Assembly (NCBI GenBank): GCA_019347675.1
Contig: JAHWKW010000013.1
Coordinates: forward strand, 1 to 64,000
DNA length: 64,000 bases
Direction: 5' to 3'
Origin: Actinomycetota bacterium
GTDB lineage: Bacteria > Actinomycetota > Nitriliruptoria > Nitriliruptorales > JAHWKO01
Shown: in pieces, positions 26,201-35,314 of the stretch
Position numbering within the stretch: position 1 is the stretch's first letter
Layout: each line of letters opens with the position of its first letter
Notes under the pieces: generated by a model
Databases searched by the model: none
What the model saw: the letters and a program-made list of their open reading frames with translations, nothing else
Told to the model about the DNA's origin: nothing
Program-made: the position numbers and the translations under genes

Positions 26201-27337
26201 TCATGGCCCGACGTGGACCGGGCTTGGCCGCACGGTGCCGTGGCGGATCCCGCCGTGCGTGAGCGTCGGCGTCGTCAGCGGTGACAGCCGGTGGGCGGTG
26301 AGCTCACTCGACGGGAACGTCAGGCGGAAGTCGCCGTCGGAGGTGGGATCGGCCACGAGCGCCTCGGCGACCATGGAGTTGTACTGCCAGGCGGTGAACT
26401 CCAGGGTGCTGGCGTTGAGGACGACCTCCTGTCCCCAGTCGCTGCACCAGCGCCGGACGCCGGGGATGCGCGACGCGCGGGGGGTCCACGAGTCCGCGGC
26501 CACACCGTTCCCGCTGGCAACCCACACTCCCCGGTCGGTGTGCAGCGCCAGGGTCTGGGTCCCGGCCGTGTGACCGGGCGTGTACAGCAGCGCGACGCCG
26601 GGTCCCAGGCGGACGTCGCCGTCGACGAACAGCAGCGACTCCGGGGGAAGGTCCTCGTAGGCCCACGGCTGGTACCAGGGCACCTGCAGCGGGTGCAGGT
26701 GGAGGATCGTCTCCCACTCGCGCACCTGGGTGATCATGCGGGCGTTGGGCAGCCACCCAGCCAGCGACTCGTCGGCCGCACCCAGGTCCGGGGCGGGGCG
26801 GGTTGTCCCAAGCAGCCGACGCACGTCCTGACCGTGGAGGTGGTCGAAGCCGACGTAGTCGACATCAGCCGGGTCGATCCCGAGCACGCGCAGGTGACCC
26901 AGCACGGTGCCGTGTACCCGGGTCAGGAACCGGTGAGGAACGACCGAGCGCTGTTTGAGGTCGGCCAAGTACGGCGTGTGCTCGCCACGTTCGTGGTCGG
27001 AGGGCTCCCACAGCAGCGTGCGGCGGCGCTGTTGGGGATCGGTCCACTGCACGACCAGCATGCGGTTCGTGATCCACACGAACGGGGCGGGGCTGGCCGC
27101 GGCCCGCCACAGAGCGAACCGTGTGGGGTACGGGAAGGTGATCAGATCGCAGGTGGTGACGGCGTCGGGGCGTCCGCTGGTGAAGATCGCGTCGCGGACA
27201 TCGACGGCGGCCTCGCGGATGGCGGTGAGTTCCGCGCCTGGCGGAACGCCACGGAGCGCCTGACCCGGCCGGACGCCGCGAGCCTCCATGAACGGTCGCA
27301 GCTCGGGGAACTCCTCGCTGGCGACCGCGTCGAGCAC
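26201..27337 (-). CDS. Metallo-beta-lactamase-like hydrolase of unknown substrate
   Basis: A 378-residue protein whose C-terminal half resembles the MBL fold: VDYVGFDHLHGQDVRRLLG stands where HxHxDH is expected, then LLYTPGHTAGTQTLAL, the second metal His strand with the fold's typical 'PGHTxG'. The first motif is irregular (HLHGQD instead of HxHxDH), so a one-metal or altered site is possible. The N-terminal half (PYPTRFALWRAA, FVWITNRMLVVQW) is not recognised. The GTG at 27337 has GAGGAGG six bases upstream, which fixes the start. Confidence 0.65.
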   Translation of the reverse strand: MLDAVASEEFPELRPFMEARGVRPGQALRGVPPGAELTAIREAAVDVRDAIFTSGRPDAVTTCDLITFPYPTRFALWRAAASPAPFVWITNRMLVVQWTDPQQRRRTLLWEPSDHERGEHTPYLADLKQRSVVPHRFLTRVHGTVLGHLRVLGIDPADVDYVGFDHLHGQDVRRLLGTTRPAPDLGAADESLAGWLPNARMITQVREWETILHLHPLQVPWYQPWAYEDLPPESLLFVDGDVRLGPGVALLYTPGHTAGTQTLALHTDRGVWVASGNGVAADSWTPRASRIPGVRRWCSDWGQEVVLNASTLEFTAWQYNSMVAEALVADPTSDGDFRLTFPSSELTAHRLSPLTTPTLTHGGIRHGTVRPSPVHVGP

Positions 27338-27504
27338 AGGTGGCCTCCTCACGGCCGCACGGCCGGCTGGGGTCCAGACCGCCTCACACGCCGGAACGTG
27401 CACCCGGTACCAACGATCGGACGCCGTCGCGGTCACGCGCCAACAGCCCCGCACTGTGTGACAGGCAGTTTCGCGAGATCCGCTCGGGGCAGGGGCCGGA
27501 GCCG

Positions 27505-27510
27505 TACCAT
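27505..27510 (+). promoter_or_regulatory. -10 element (TACCAT), probably leaderless
   Basis: TACCAT ends seven bases before the ATG of the M50 protease gene at 27518, which has no ribosome site, so transcription could begin at the start codon. No good -35 box was found. Confidence 0.35.
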
Positions 27511-27517
27511 CCTGCAC

Positions 27518-28318
27518 ATGCTCGTGCGACGCAGGAGGCTCCGCTCGGCGCGGCGAGGTCGCCGCGCGTCCCACGATGACGGTCCCCGACCACCCGCGAT
27601 GCGCCTCGGTGAGGTCCTCGGCATCGAGGTCGCCGCCGACCGGTCGTGGTTGGCCATCGCGTCGGTCCTGCTCGTGGCGTTCGCGGTGGTCTTCCGCGGA
27701 TGGTTGGAGCCCGCTCCGGCCGCCGTGGCCACGTTCGCGGTGACCGGCGCGGTCCTCGCCAGCATCGTGATGCACGAGCTCGCCCACGCGCTGGTCGCGC
27801 GTCGGCTGGGCATGGAGGTCGTCGGCATCACCCTGTTCGTGTTCGGTGGGATCGCGCACCTGCGCGATCACCCGTCCAGGGCGGACCACGCGTTCGCGGT
27901 CGCGCTCGCAGGTCCCCTGGCCAACCTCCTGGTCGGTGGCCTGCTGATCGCCGCGCCCGACCTCCTGTCGGTGGCCGACCCGCTGACCGTCACCATCCTG
28001 ACGTACCTCGGGGTGTTCAACGCCGCGGTGGGGTTGTTCAACCTCCTACCGGGCCATCCCCTCGACGGCGGCGTGCTCGTGCGATCGGCGGTGTGGGCCC
28101 GCACCGGCGATCCCGAACGAGGCCGGCGTGCGGCGCGGCGCTGCGGGCTGGGGCTCGGCGTCGTGACGATCGCTGCGGGGGTGTCCCTGGCGGTCGCCGT
28201 GAGCGTGCCCGACGGCCTGTACCTCGCGGCGGTCGGAGGGTTCCTGCTGCATGCGGCACGGCAGGCCGCACGTCTGCATGCGGAACCGGACAGCGATACG
28301 GTCCCGGCCGAGACGTAG
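27518..28318 (+). CDS. Site-2-protease family zinc metallopeptidase (M50)
   Basis: An intramembrane protease of 266 residues, SpoIVFB/Rip3-like in size. The zinc motif is HELAH (86-90) in a hydrophobic helix, followed by GGIAHLRDHPSRADHAFAVALAGPLAN and the third ligand motif LLPGHPLDGG, near residue 190. Five to six membrane segments are predicted by eye. There is no PDZ or CBS domain. A basic Arg-rich N terminus (from ATG 27518) precedes an alternative in-frame ATG at 27599. The next gene starts 48 bases downstream, so co-transcription is likely. Confidence 0.87.
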   Translation: MLVRRRRLRSARRGRRASHDDGPRPPAMRLGEVLGIEVAADRSWLAIASVLLVAFAVVFRGWLEPAPAAVATFAVTGAVLASIVMHELAHALVARRLGMEVVGITLFVFGGIAHLRDHPSRADHAFAVALAGPLANLLVGGLLIAAPDLLSVADPLTVTILTYLGVFNAAVGLFNLLPGHPLDGGVLVRSAVWARTGDPERGRRAARRCGLGLGVVTIAAGVSLAVAVSVPDGLYLAAVGGFLLHAARQAARLHAEPDSDTVPAET

Positions 28319-28366
28319 GCGCCCGGGTTCACCGTCCCCGACGGCCGCCGCTCAGGGAGAACAACC

Positions 28367-29518
28367 ATGCGCGTCCGTCTGCGCAACCCTGACCGAGAGG
28401 TCGAGCTGGAGGGCCCGCGCACCGTGCGGCAGGTCCTCACCGAGTTGGACATCGACCCCCACACCGTCCTGGTCATCCGCGACGGCGAGCTCGTCACCGA
28501 CCGGATGGCGATCGCCGACGAGGACGAGATCGAGATCCGTCCGGTGATGTCGGGTGGGGCCGGCGACCCGCGCTGCGTGGTCTGCCGCGTCCCGGCGGTG
28601 ATCGAGGAGCCGCGCCACCGCTCGGCGTGGTGCGGCGCTCACTTCGTGGACCACGTGCACAACCAGATCCGCAAAGCCATCGACCGCAACGCGATGTTCA
28701 GCTACCGGGACCGCATCCTGGTGGCGGTCTCCGGCGGGAAGGACAGCCTGGCGCTGTGGGACGCCCTGGTGACCATGGGCTACCGCGCGGACGGGCTCTA
28801 CGTCGGGCTGGGGATCGGTGGGTACAGCACCCGCTCCGGTCGGATCTGTCGCGATTTCGCCGCGGCGCGCGACGTCACCCTGGTCGAGGTCGACCTGGCC
28901 GACGCCTACGGCTACGCCGTCCCGCACGCCTCCCAGGTCGCGGACCGTGCGACGTGTGGGGTGTGCGGGTTGTCGAAGCGGTACGTGTTCAACCGCGAAG
29001 CCGTGCGGGGCAACTACGACGTCGTCGTCACCGGCCACAACCTCGACGACGAGGCGGCGACCCTGCTGGGGAACGTCCTGCGCTGGCAGGGTGGCTTCCT
29101 GGCGCGGCAGCGCCCCGTCCTGCCCGCGACGGGTGCGAACCAGCCGCGCAGGTGCAAGCCCCTGTACCGCCTGTCGGAGCGGGAGATGGCCGCCTACTGC
29201 GTCGTCCGCGGCATCGAGTACGTCGTCGAGGAGTGCCCCCTAGTCGCCGGGAACACCGGCATGGAGCTCAAGGAGGCCCTCAACGTGGTGGAGCGGCACG
29301 CCCCGGGGACCAAGGCGCGGTTCCTGTTCGGTTTCCTGGAGAAGCACGCCGACAAATGGGACACCGCGGAACTCCACGACCAGGCGGGCGTCGCGCTCAC
29401 CGCCTGCACCGCCTGCGGCATGCCGACCTCGTCGCGTGACGGTGCCCACGTCCCCGTGTGCGCCTTCTGCCGCCAGCGCGACCGGATCGTGGCGCGGTTG
29501 CCCGCCCGACAGGCGTGA
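28367..29518 (+). CDS. Fusion: ThiS/MoaD-like sulfur carrier + TtuA/TtcA-type tRNA thiolase
   Basis: A 383-residue fusion. Residues 1-64 form a beta-grasp domain of ThiS/MoaD/TtuB type (LRNPDREVELEGPRTVRQVL, EDEIEIRPVMSGG) ending in Gly63-Gly64, here internal. Residues 70-92 hold a CxxC...C..H zinc finger. From 115 is an ATP-pyrophosphatase: PP-loop SGGKDS (122-127), CGVC (C197, C200) and EECP (C290), spaced like the three Fe-S cysteines of TtuA, plus CKPLYRLSEREM. The C terminus has a second zinc finger (C347, C350, C365, C368). It most likely 2-thiolates a tRNA base. The ATG follows GGGAGAACA, and the stop overlaps trmI by four bases. Confidence 0.88.
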   Translation: MRVRLRNPDREVELEGPRTVRQVLTELDIDPHTVLVIRDGELVTDRMAIADEDEIEIRPVMSGGAGDPRCVVCRVPAVIEEPRHRSAWCGAHFVDHVHNQIRKAIDRNAMFSYRDRILVAVSGGKDSLALWDALVTMGYRADGLYVGLGIGGYSTRSGRICRDFAAARDVTLVEVDLADAYGYAVPHASQVADRATCGVCGLSKRYVFNREAVRGNYDVVVTGHNLDDEAATLLGNVLRWQGGFLARQRPVLPATGANQPRRCKPLYRLSEREMAAYCVVRGIEYVVEECPLVAGNTGMELKEALNVVERHAPGTKARFLFGFLEKHADKWDTAELHDQAGVALTACTACGMPTSSRDGAHVPVCAFCRQRDRIVARLPARQA

Positions 29519-30330
29519 GCGCCCGGCTGCCGGGCGCCGACGCCCCACTCCAGGCCGGGGAGCGGGTCATCCTCCGCGACCGCAAGGAGCGCCGTTACCT
29601 GGTCGTCCTGGAGGTCGGCGGCGAGTGGCACAGTCACGCGGGGGTGCTGCGTCACGACGACCTGATCGGACGCCCGGAGGGCAGCGCCGCACGTACCTCC
29701 AAGAACATGGCCGTGGTGGCGTTCCGCCCAACGCTGGAGGACTTCACCCTCAAGATGCCGCGCGGCGCGCAGGTGGTGTACCGCAAGGACCAGGCGATGA
29801 TCGTGGCGCTCGGCGACGTCCGCCCGGGCTGCACGGTCGTGGAGGCCGGCGCCGGGTCGGGCGCGTTGAGCCTGGCGCTGCTGGCGGCCGTGGGCCGCGA
29901 GGGGCGCGTGATCTCCTACGAGCGGCGCGCCGACCATCTGGCGTACGCCCGCCGCAACGTCGAGAACTTCCTCGGCGGTCCGCCGCCGAACTGGGAACTG
30001 CACGCGGGCGATCTCGCCGACGCGCTCCCCGGACTGTCCTGCCACCGACTGGTCCTCGACGTGCTCGAACCATGGGAGCTCGTGGCGGGGGCGGCCCGGG
30101 CGATCCGTCCGGGCGGGATCCTGATCGCCTACACCCCCACCGTCACGCAAGTGATGCGGCTGGTGGAGACGCTGCAGGCAGACGGAGGCTTCGGGTTGGT
30201 GCGGTCGTCCGAGACGCTGCACCGGACCTGGACGGTGTCGGGCCTGGCAGTGCGCCCCGACCACCGCATGGTGGCGCACACGGCGTTCCTCACCACGGCA
30301 CGGCGGATCGAGACGCTCGAACCCGCCTGA
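29515..30330 (+). CDS. trmI: tRNA (adenine-58-N1)-methyltransferase TrmI
   Basis: Methylates A58 in the T-loop of tRNA using SAM; the bacterial/archaeal enzyme is a homotetramer. The 271-residue protein has an N-terminal beta domain (AGERVILRDRKERRYLVVL), FTLKMPRGAQVVYRKDQAMI, the SAM motif VVEAGAGSGALSLAL (about 108-122), YERRADHLAYARRNVE and the motif around VLDVLEPWE. The GTG start overlaps the stop of the thiolase fusion (GTGA), so two tRNA modification enzymes are coupled. In mycobacteria trmI also precedes mpa. Confidence 0.93.
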   Translation: MSARLPGADAPLQAGERVILRDRKERRYLVVLEVGGEWHSHAGVLRHDDLIGRPEGSAARTSKNMAVVAFRPTLEDFTLKMPRGAQVVYRKDQAMIVALGDVRPGCTVVEAGAGSGALSLALLAAVGREGRVISYERRADHLAYARRNVENFLGGPPPNWELHAGDLADALPGLSCHRLVLDVLEPWELVAGAARAIRPGGILIAYTPTVTQVMRLVETLQADGGFGLVRSSETLHRTWTVSGLAVRPDHRMVAHTAFLTTARRIETLEPA

Positions 30331-30371
30331 TGGCAGCCGTTCGACTCATCGGCAGCCCGACCGTATCCACC

Positions 30372-30377
30372 TATACT
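30372..30377 (+). promoter_or_regulatory. -10 element for mpa (TATACT)
   Basis: TATACT, close to the TATAAT consensus, lies 40 bases before the mpa GTG in the short gap after trmI. No clear -35 is seen. Confidence 0.4.
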
Positions 30378-30417
30378 CGACCCCGACGAGCGCTGTCCGG
30401 CCCCAAAGGGAGGCCCC

Positions 30418-32211
30418 GTGACCGAGCGTCACTCCGACCGCCATCCTGATGACGTCCGCCGCCGCGCCGAGCACCAGCCAGAGGTGTTCGTCGGCAGCAT
30501 CGACGATCACGACGAGCTGCAGGCTGAGCTGAAGTACCTGCGCGAAGAGGTGGAGCTGCTGCGGCGCCGCCTCGAGGCGAGCCCCAACCGCATCCGCCTC
30601 CTCGAGGAGCGGGTCCTGGAGACCAAGGGCCAGCTGCAGGGCGCCCTCAACCAGAACGCCAAGCTCGCCGAGACCCTCCGCGCCGCACGGGAGCAGCTGG
30701 CCACTCTCCGCGAGGAGGTCGAGCGCCTCTCCAGCGCCCCGCAGAGCTACGCGTCGTTCTTCCGGCCCTACGACGACGGGACGGCCGACGTCTCGTCGCA
30801 GGGCCGCAAGCTCCGGGTCAACGTCGGACCTGACGTGGACGTTGACGAGCTCAGCCCCGGTCAGGAGGTCCTGCTCAACGAGGCGCTGAACATCGTCGGT
30901 TCCAGCCGGTACGAGGATGCCGGCGAGGTGATGATCGTCACCGAGCTTCTGGGCAAGGGCCGTGCGCTGGTGATGGGCCGTGGCGACGAGGAGCTCGTGG
31001 TCCGCCTGGCCGACCCGCTCCTCGATCAGCCGCTCAAGGCTGGCGACTCGGTCCTGGTGGACTCCCGCGCCAACTACGCGTTGGAGATCGTGCCCAAGGC
31101 CGACGTCGAGCAGCTGGTGCTCGAAGAGGTCCCCGACATCACCTACGACCGGATCGGGGGCCTGGCCGAGCAGGTCGAACAGATCCGCGACGCCGTCGAA
31201 CTGCCGTACCTGCACGCGGACCTGTTCGCCGAACATGAGCTCAAGCCGCCCAAGGGCATCCTGCTGTACGGCCCGCCCGGATGCGGCAAGACGCTGATCG
31301 CCAAGGCGGTCGCCAACGCTCTCGCCAAGCGGGTGGCGGAGAAGACGGGGAAGTCCGACGCGCGGAGCTACTTCCTCAACGTCAAGGGCCCCGAGCTGCT
31401 CAACAAGTACGTCGGTGAGACCGAGCGGCAGATCCGACTAATCTTCCAGCGCGCTCGCGAGAAGTCCGCTGAGGGCTACCCGGTGATCGTGTTCTTCGAC
31501 GAGATGGACTCGCTGTTCCGCACCCGCGGGTCGGGTGTCTCCTCGGACGTGGAGAACACCATCGTCCCGCAGCTGCTTGCGGAGATCGACGGGGTGGAGT
31601 CGCTGAAGGACGTCGTCGTGATCGGCGCGTCCAACCGTGAGGACATGATCGACCCGGCGATTCTGCGCCCCGGCCGCCTCGACGTGAAGATCAAGATCGA
31701 ACGGCCAGACAAGGACGCCGCCCGCGAGATCTTCCGCATCTACCTCCACGCGGGGCTCCCGCTCGACCAGGCCGAGGTCGATGGCCACGGAGGCGATCGC
31801 GCCGCGGTGATCGAGGCGATGATCGACCGCACCGTGGAGAAGATGTACGCCGAGGACGAGGACAACCGCTTCCTGGAGGTGACCTACGCCAACGGGGAGA
31901 AGGAGATCCTGTACTTCAAGGACTTCAACTCCGGAGCGATGGTGCAGAACGTGGTCGACCGTGCCAAGAAGTATGCGATCAAGCGCTTGATCGCGTCCAC
32001 GGAACGTGGGTTGCGCACCGACGACCTGGTCCGGGCCATCCGCGACGAGTGGCGCGAGAACGAGGACCTGCCCAACACCACCAACCCGGACGACTGGGCG
32101 CGCATCTCGGGCAAGAAGGGCGAACGGATCGTCTACGTGCGCACGCTCGTGAGTGGTGCCGAGGACAGCGGGAAGGCGATCGAGAACGTCAACGCGGGCC
32201 AGTACCTGTAA
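30418..32211 (+). CDS. mpa: Proteasome-associated ATPase Mpa/ARC
   Basis: The AAA ring ATPase that recognises pupylated proteins, unfolds them and feeds them to the 20S core. The 597-residue protein has an N-terminal coiled coil (about 25-100) that binds Pup, tandem OB domains (about 105-240) and one AAA domain: Walker A GPPGCGKT (about 284), Walker [13 protein letters not shown] (about 355), and the [17 protein letters not shown] segment. It ends GQYL, the penultimate Tyr motif that docks on the alpha ring. The GTG start follows GGAGG. Its 3' end is partly duplicated just downstream. Confidence 0.96.
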   Translation: MTERHSDRHPDDVRRRAEHQPEVFVGSIDDHDELQAELKYLREEVELLRRRLEASPNRIRLLEERVLETKGQLQGALNQNAKLAETLRAAREQLATLREEVERLSSAPQSYASFFRPYDDGTADVSSQGRKLRVNVGPDVDVDELSPGQEVLLNEALNIVGSSRYEDAGEVMIVTELLGKGRALVMGRGDEELVVRLADPLLDQPLKAGDSVLVDSRANYALEIVPKADVEQLVLEEVPDITYDRIGGLAEQVEQIRDAVELPYLHADLFAEHELKPPKGILLYGPPGCGKTLIAKAVANALAKRVAEKTGKSDARSYFLNVKGPELLNKYVGETERQIRLIFQRAREKSAEGYPVIVFFDEMDSLFRTRGSGVSSDVENTIVPQLLAEIDGVESLKDVVVIGASNREDMIDPAILRPGRLDVKIKIERPDKDAAREIFRIYLHAGLPLDQAEVDGHGGDRAAVIEAMIDRTVEKMYAEDEDNRFLEVTYANGEKEILYFKDFNSGAMVQNVVDRAKKYAIKRLIASTERGLRTDDLVRAIRDEWRENEDLPNTTNPDDWARISGKKGERIVYVRTLVSGAEDSGKAIENVNAGQYL

Positions 32212-32249
32212 GGGTCCCACCCGCGGCAAGTACCTGTAAGGGTCCCACC
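32201..32249 (+). repeat. Tandem duplication of the mpa 3' end (2 x 21 bases, period 28)
   Basis: The 21 bases at 32201-32221, which include the last two mpa codons (Tyr-Leu) and the TAA, are repeated exactly at 32229-32249. The period of 28 puts the second TAA in another frame. Confidence 0.9.
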
Positions 32250-32255
32250 GCCTCC

Positions 32256-32287
32256 GTGGCCCGTCTTGGCAAGCCCAAGACGGCCAC
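32256..32287 (+). terminator. Hairpin between mpa and dop
   Basis: A stem of about 12 pairs with a one-base bulge: GTGGC(C)CGTCTTGG pairs with CCAAGACGGCCAC around a short AAGC-type loop. No U-tract follows, so termination may be partial or the stem may protect the mpa mRNA end. Confidence 0.5.
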
Positions 32288-32392
32288 TCCGGTTTCACGC
32301 CCGGTCAGGCCCAGACACCTCGGTCAGCAGCCTTGGATCGCGTCCCGGCCTACCCTTAGCGACGACGGCCACGCACGACCGAAGGGTGTTCG

Positions 32393-33874
32393 GTGGTCCT
32401 TCCCAAGTACATCGGCACGGAGACCGAGTTCGGGATCACCGTGCAGGGTCAGCCCGACGTCAACCCGGTGCTCGCCTCGTCGCTGGTCGTGTCGTCCTAC
32501 CAGCCGACCGCCCGCCACCAGGTCAAGTGGGACCACTCGGAGGAGCACCCGCTCCGCGACGCGCGCGGCTACGAGGAACCGTCGTCGCAGGAGCCACCCA
32601 GCGACGAGGACCTGGGGCTGGCGAACACCGTGCTGACCAACGGGGCGCGCTTCTACGTCGATCACGCCCACCCAGAGTACTCCAGCCCCGAGTGCAGCAA
32701 CCCCCGCGACCTCGTGATCTGGGACAAGGCCGGGGAGCGCATCCTCGAGGTCGCCGCGCAGCACGCAGCGAACGCGCTCGCCGGCGGCCGAGTCCTGATC
32801 CACAAGAACAACACCGACGGCAAGGGCGCTGCCTACGGGACCCACGAGAACTACCTGGTCGACCGGGCCGTCCCGTTCCCCACACTGGTCAGACAGCTGA
32901 TCCCCGTCTTCGTGTCGCGCCTGCTGTACGTGGGGGCGGGGCGTATCGGGAACGAGTTCGACGACCCGGACGTGGACTACCAGCTGTCCCAGCGGGCCGA
33001 CTTCTTCGAGGTCGAGGTCGGGCTGGAGACGACGCTCAAGCGGCCGATCATCAACACCCGCGACGAGCCTCACGCCGATCCGGAGCGCTACCGACGTCTG
33101 CACGTCATCAACGGCGACGCCAACCTGTGTGAGGTCGCGACGTTCCTGAAGCTTGGGACCACCGCGATCATCCTGTCGATGATCGAGGATGGTGCGGCAC
33201 CCGACCCACCGGAGCTGGCGAAGCCGGTGGCTGCCTTCCACGCGATCAGCCATGACCTGACCGGCCGTGGGACCGTCATGCTCAAGGACGGGCGGCAGGT
33301 CACCGCTCTCGACCTGCAATGGCGGTACCTGGAGGCGGCCAAGCGGTACTGCAAGGACCTCGACCTCGACCCGGTCCACGCCGAGGTGCTGCAACGCTGG
33401 GAGTCGGTCCTGACCACGGCCGAGGAGGACCCGCGACGGCTAGCCGGTCAGGTCGACTGGGCAACGAAGCTGCAGCTGCTCGACCAGTACCGCCAGCGGC
33501 ACGGCCTGGATTGGCGCGACGACCGTATGAAGATGGTGGACCTGCAGTACCACGATGTTCGGCGGGACAAGGGCCTCTACCACCGCCTCGCGGAGCGCGG
33601 CAAGGTCGAACGGCTGGTCGCCGAGAGCGAGATCGAACGGGCGGTGTGGCACCCGCCGGCCGACACCCGCGCGTACTTCCGCGGCCGCTGCCTGGAGAAG
33701 TTCCGCAACCACATCGTCGCTGCCGGCTGGGACGCGCTGATCTTCGACGTGGGCCGTGACGCCCTGCAACGGGTGCCGATGATGGACCCGGGGAAGGGCA
33801 CCGCTGCCCACGTCGGCGACGTCCTGGACGCAGCTGAGACGGCCGAGGACCTGCTGGCGTCCCTGACCGGCTGA
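32393..33874 (+). CDS. dop: Pup deamidase/depupylase Dop
   Basis: Deamidates the C-terminal Gln of Pup to Glu so that it can be ligated, and removes Pup from targets. The 493-residue glutamine-synthetase-like enzyme begins PKYIGTETEFGI, with the metal-binding Glu. It has the Dop-specific loop around residues 60-75 and the catalytic Asp90 in ARFYVDHAHPEYSSPE. IHKNNTDGKG and [24 protein letters not shown] bind nucleotide and metal. The start is a GTG. It lies directly ahead of pup, whose product here ends in Gln and so needs Dop. Confidence 0.95.
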   Translation: MVLPKYIGTETEFGITVQGQPDVNPVLASSLVVSSYQPTARHQVKWDHSEEHPLRDARGYEEPSSQEPPSDEDLGLANTVLTNGARFYVDHAHPEYSSPECSNPRDLVIWDKAGERILEVAAQHAANALAGGRVLIHKNNTDGKGAAYGTHENYLVDRAVPFPTLVRQLIPVFVSRLLYVGAGRIGNEFDDPDVDYQLSQRADFFEVEVGLETTLKRPIINTRDEPHADPERYRRLHVINGDANLCEVATFLKLGTTAIILSMIEDGAAPDPPELAKPVAAFHAISHDLTGRGTVMLKDGRQVTALDLQWRYLEAAKRYCKDLDLDPVHAEVLQRWESVLTTAEEDPRRLAGQVDWATKLQLLDQYRQRHGLDWRDDRMKMVDLQYHDVRRDKGLYHRLAERGKVERLVAESEIERAVWHPPADTRAYFRGRCLEKFRNHIVAAGWDALIFDVGRDALQRVPMMDPGKGTAAHVGDVLDAAETAEDLLASLTG

Positions 33875-33882
33875 AGCGTGGG

Positions 33883-33888
33883 TACCCT
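33883..33888 (+). promoter_or_regulatory. -10 element for pup (TACCCT)
   Basis: TACCCT begins nine bases after the dop stop and 31 bases before the pup start, leaving room for a leader with AGGAGGG. Pup may therefore have its own strong promoter. No clear -35. Confidence 0.35.
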
Positions 33889-33913
33889 CCGCACGACGAC
33901 CAGGAGGGACAGC

Positions 33914-34108
33914 GTGAGCGACGGGGGACGTACCCAGAGGCGAGCCCGGACCCGGGAGGCCGACGACGAGCAGTCGACCCAGACGGCCGAGTCGACCTCC
34001 GAGGACGTGATCGAGGACGTCGACGAGCTCCTCGACGAGATCGACGAGGTCCTCGAGGAGAACGCCGAGGAGTTCGTCAAGAACTACGTCCAGAAGGGCG
34101 GCCAGTAG
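33914..34108 (+). CDS. pup: Prokaryotic ubiquitin-like protein Pup
   Basis: A 64-residue intrinsically disordered protein tag that PafA attaches to lysines to mark proteins for the proteasome. It has an Arg-rich then Asp/Glu-rich N-terminal part, the Mpa-binding helix segment VDELLDEIDEVLEENAEEF, and the conserved tail FVKNYVQKGGQ. It ends in Gln, so Dop must deamidate it. The GTG at 33914 is chosen for AGGAGGG five bases upstream; the frame opens earlier at 33878 but without a ribosome site. Confidence 0.96.
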   Translation: MSDGGRTQRRARTREADDEQSTQTAESTSEDVIEDVDELLDEIDEVLEENAEEFVKNYVQKGGQ

Positions 34109-34118
34109 CTCCGACTCG

Positions 34119-34144
34119 CCGTGACCGCGTCCCGGCGGTCACGG
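34119..34144 (+). terminator. Bidirectional hairpin after pup
   Basis: Perfect ten-base arms CCGTGACCGC and GCGGTCACGG enclose a GTCCCG loop. It lies ten bases after the pup stop and contains the stop codon of the convergent DMT transporter gene, so it can end both transcripts. Confidence 0.6.
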
Positions 34145-35128
34145 AGCAATGGCACCTGCAGCCACGTCGGTTGGCCGAGCGGTGCGGCGATGCGCCGTGA
34201 CAAAGACCGCAGGCGAGCGACGCCGCGGTGGCGCGGCATCCTCCGCGCCCACACGCTGGGCGAGCCAGATGCCGGGGACGGTGAGCAGCACCCCGACGAC
34301 GGCCTCCATCGCGACCTGCTCGCCGCGCGCGAACCAGCCCAACGCCAACCCGACGGCAGGGGAGAGGTAGCTCACCATGGCGGCGTTGCTGGCACCAACA
34401 CGCTGGATGAGCCGGTAGTAGAGGATGAATCCGCCGGAGGTGCTGACGCAGGCCAGCAGCAACCACGCGATCCACACGCTCGCCGGCGCCGCCAGCGACG
34501 GCTCCACCTCGATGCGGACCGCCAGCGGCAGCGCGACCACGGCCGCGGCGGTGAGTTGGCCGGCCACGCTCACAGCGGGGTCGAGCCGGTGGAGGTAGCG
34601 ACGGGTGTACACGCCGCCGGCGGAGAACAGGACGACGCTGGCCAGGATCATGGCGACGCTGCCGAGCCGGCCGGACGCCGTGGCCGAGCCCGAAACGACC
34701 AGCACGATGCCGGCGAACGCGAGCAGCATCCCGCCGGCGCGCCGGGCCGTCACCCGCTCCAAGCCGACGGCCGCGGCGATCGCGAGGGTCATGGCGGGCG
34801 TGGGCGCGCCGAGCAGGGTGGCCAGGCCCGAGGGGATCTCGTCGCCGGCGGCTGCGAGCAGCGTCCACGGCACCGCCATCGCGCCGGCTCCGACCACGGC
34901 CAGGTGCAGCCAGGTCCTCGGTGCGCGCGGCAGGCGCTCTCGGCGCAGCGCCACCACGATGGCGGCCACCGTCAGGCCGCCGAGCGCCCGGCCCGCGACC
35001 AGCCAGAGCGGCGCGACGTGGTCGACGACGACGCGCACGAACAGTGCAGAACAGCCCCAGATCGAGCCGAGCAGGAGCAGCAGCAGCCCGTCGGACAGCC
35101 GGAACGACGAGCGTGAGGCGGTGGGCAT
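34139..35128 (-). CDS. DMT-superfamily (EamA) transporter
   Basis: A 329-residue inner-membrane exporter with ten predicted helices in two EamA repeats (LLLLLLGSIWGCSALFVRVVV ... and SVAMILASVVLFSAGGVYTRRYL ...). Substrate cannot be told. The ATG at 35128 gives the family N terminus; the frame stays open to 35248. It sits on the minus strand inside the block that separates pup from prcB. The gene itself looks intact. Confidence 0.82.
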   Translation of the reverse strand: MPTASRSSFRLSDGLLLLLLGSIWGCSALFVRVVVDHVAPLWLVAGRALGGLTVAAIVVALRRERLPRAPRTWLHLAVVGAGAMAVPWTLLAAAGDEIPSGLATLLGAPTPAMTLAIAAAVGLERVTARRAGGMLLAFAGIVLVVSGSATASGRLGSVAMILASVVLFSAGGVYTRRYLHRLDPAVSVAGQLTAAAVVALPLAVRIEVEPSLAAPASVWIAWLLLACVSTSGGFILYYRLIQRVGASNAAMVSYLSPAVGLALGWFARGEQVAMEAVVGVLLTVPGIWLAQRVGAEDAAPPRRRSPAVFVTAHRRTARPTDVAAGAIAP

Positions 35129-35314
35129 GGCAAGAGGCCTGTCACGAGTACGCCTCAGGAATCGGCACGCCGGCGGCCGACTGTAGGGACCGGCCGCAAG
35201 CGGGCCCCCACGCGGAGACGCCAGGCCGGTGCTGAACGCCCCGAGCACGGCGGGCGACGCCGCGACCTCGGCGTCGAGGCTCGCCCAACCGCATGCCAGG
35301 GTCGTCGCCGCCGG

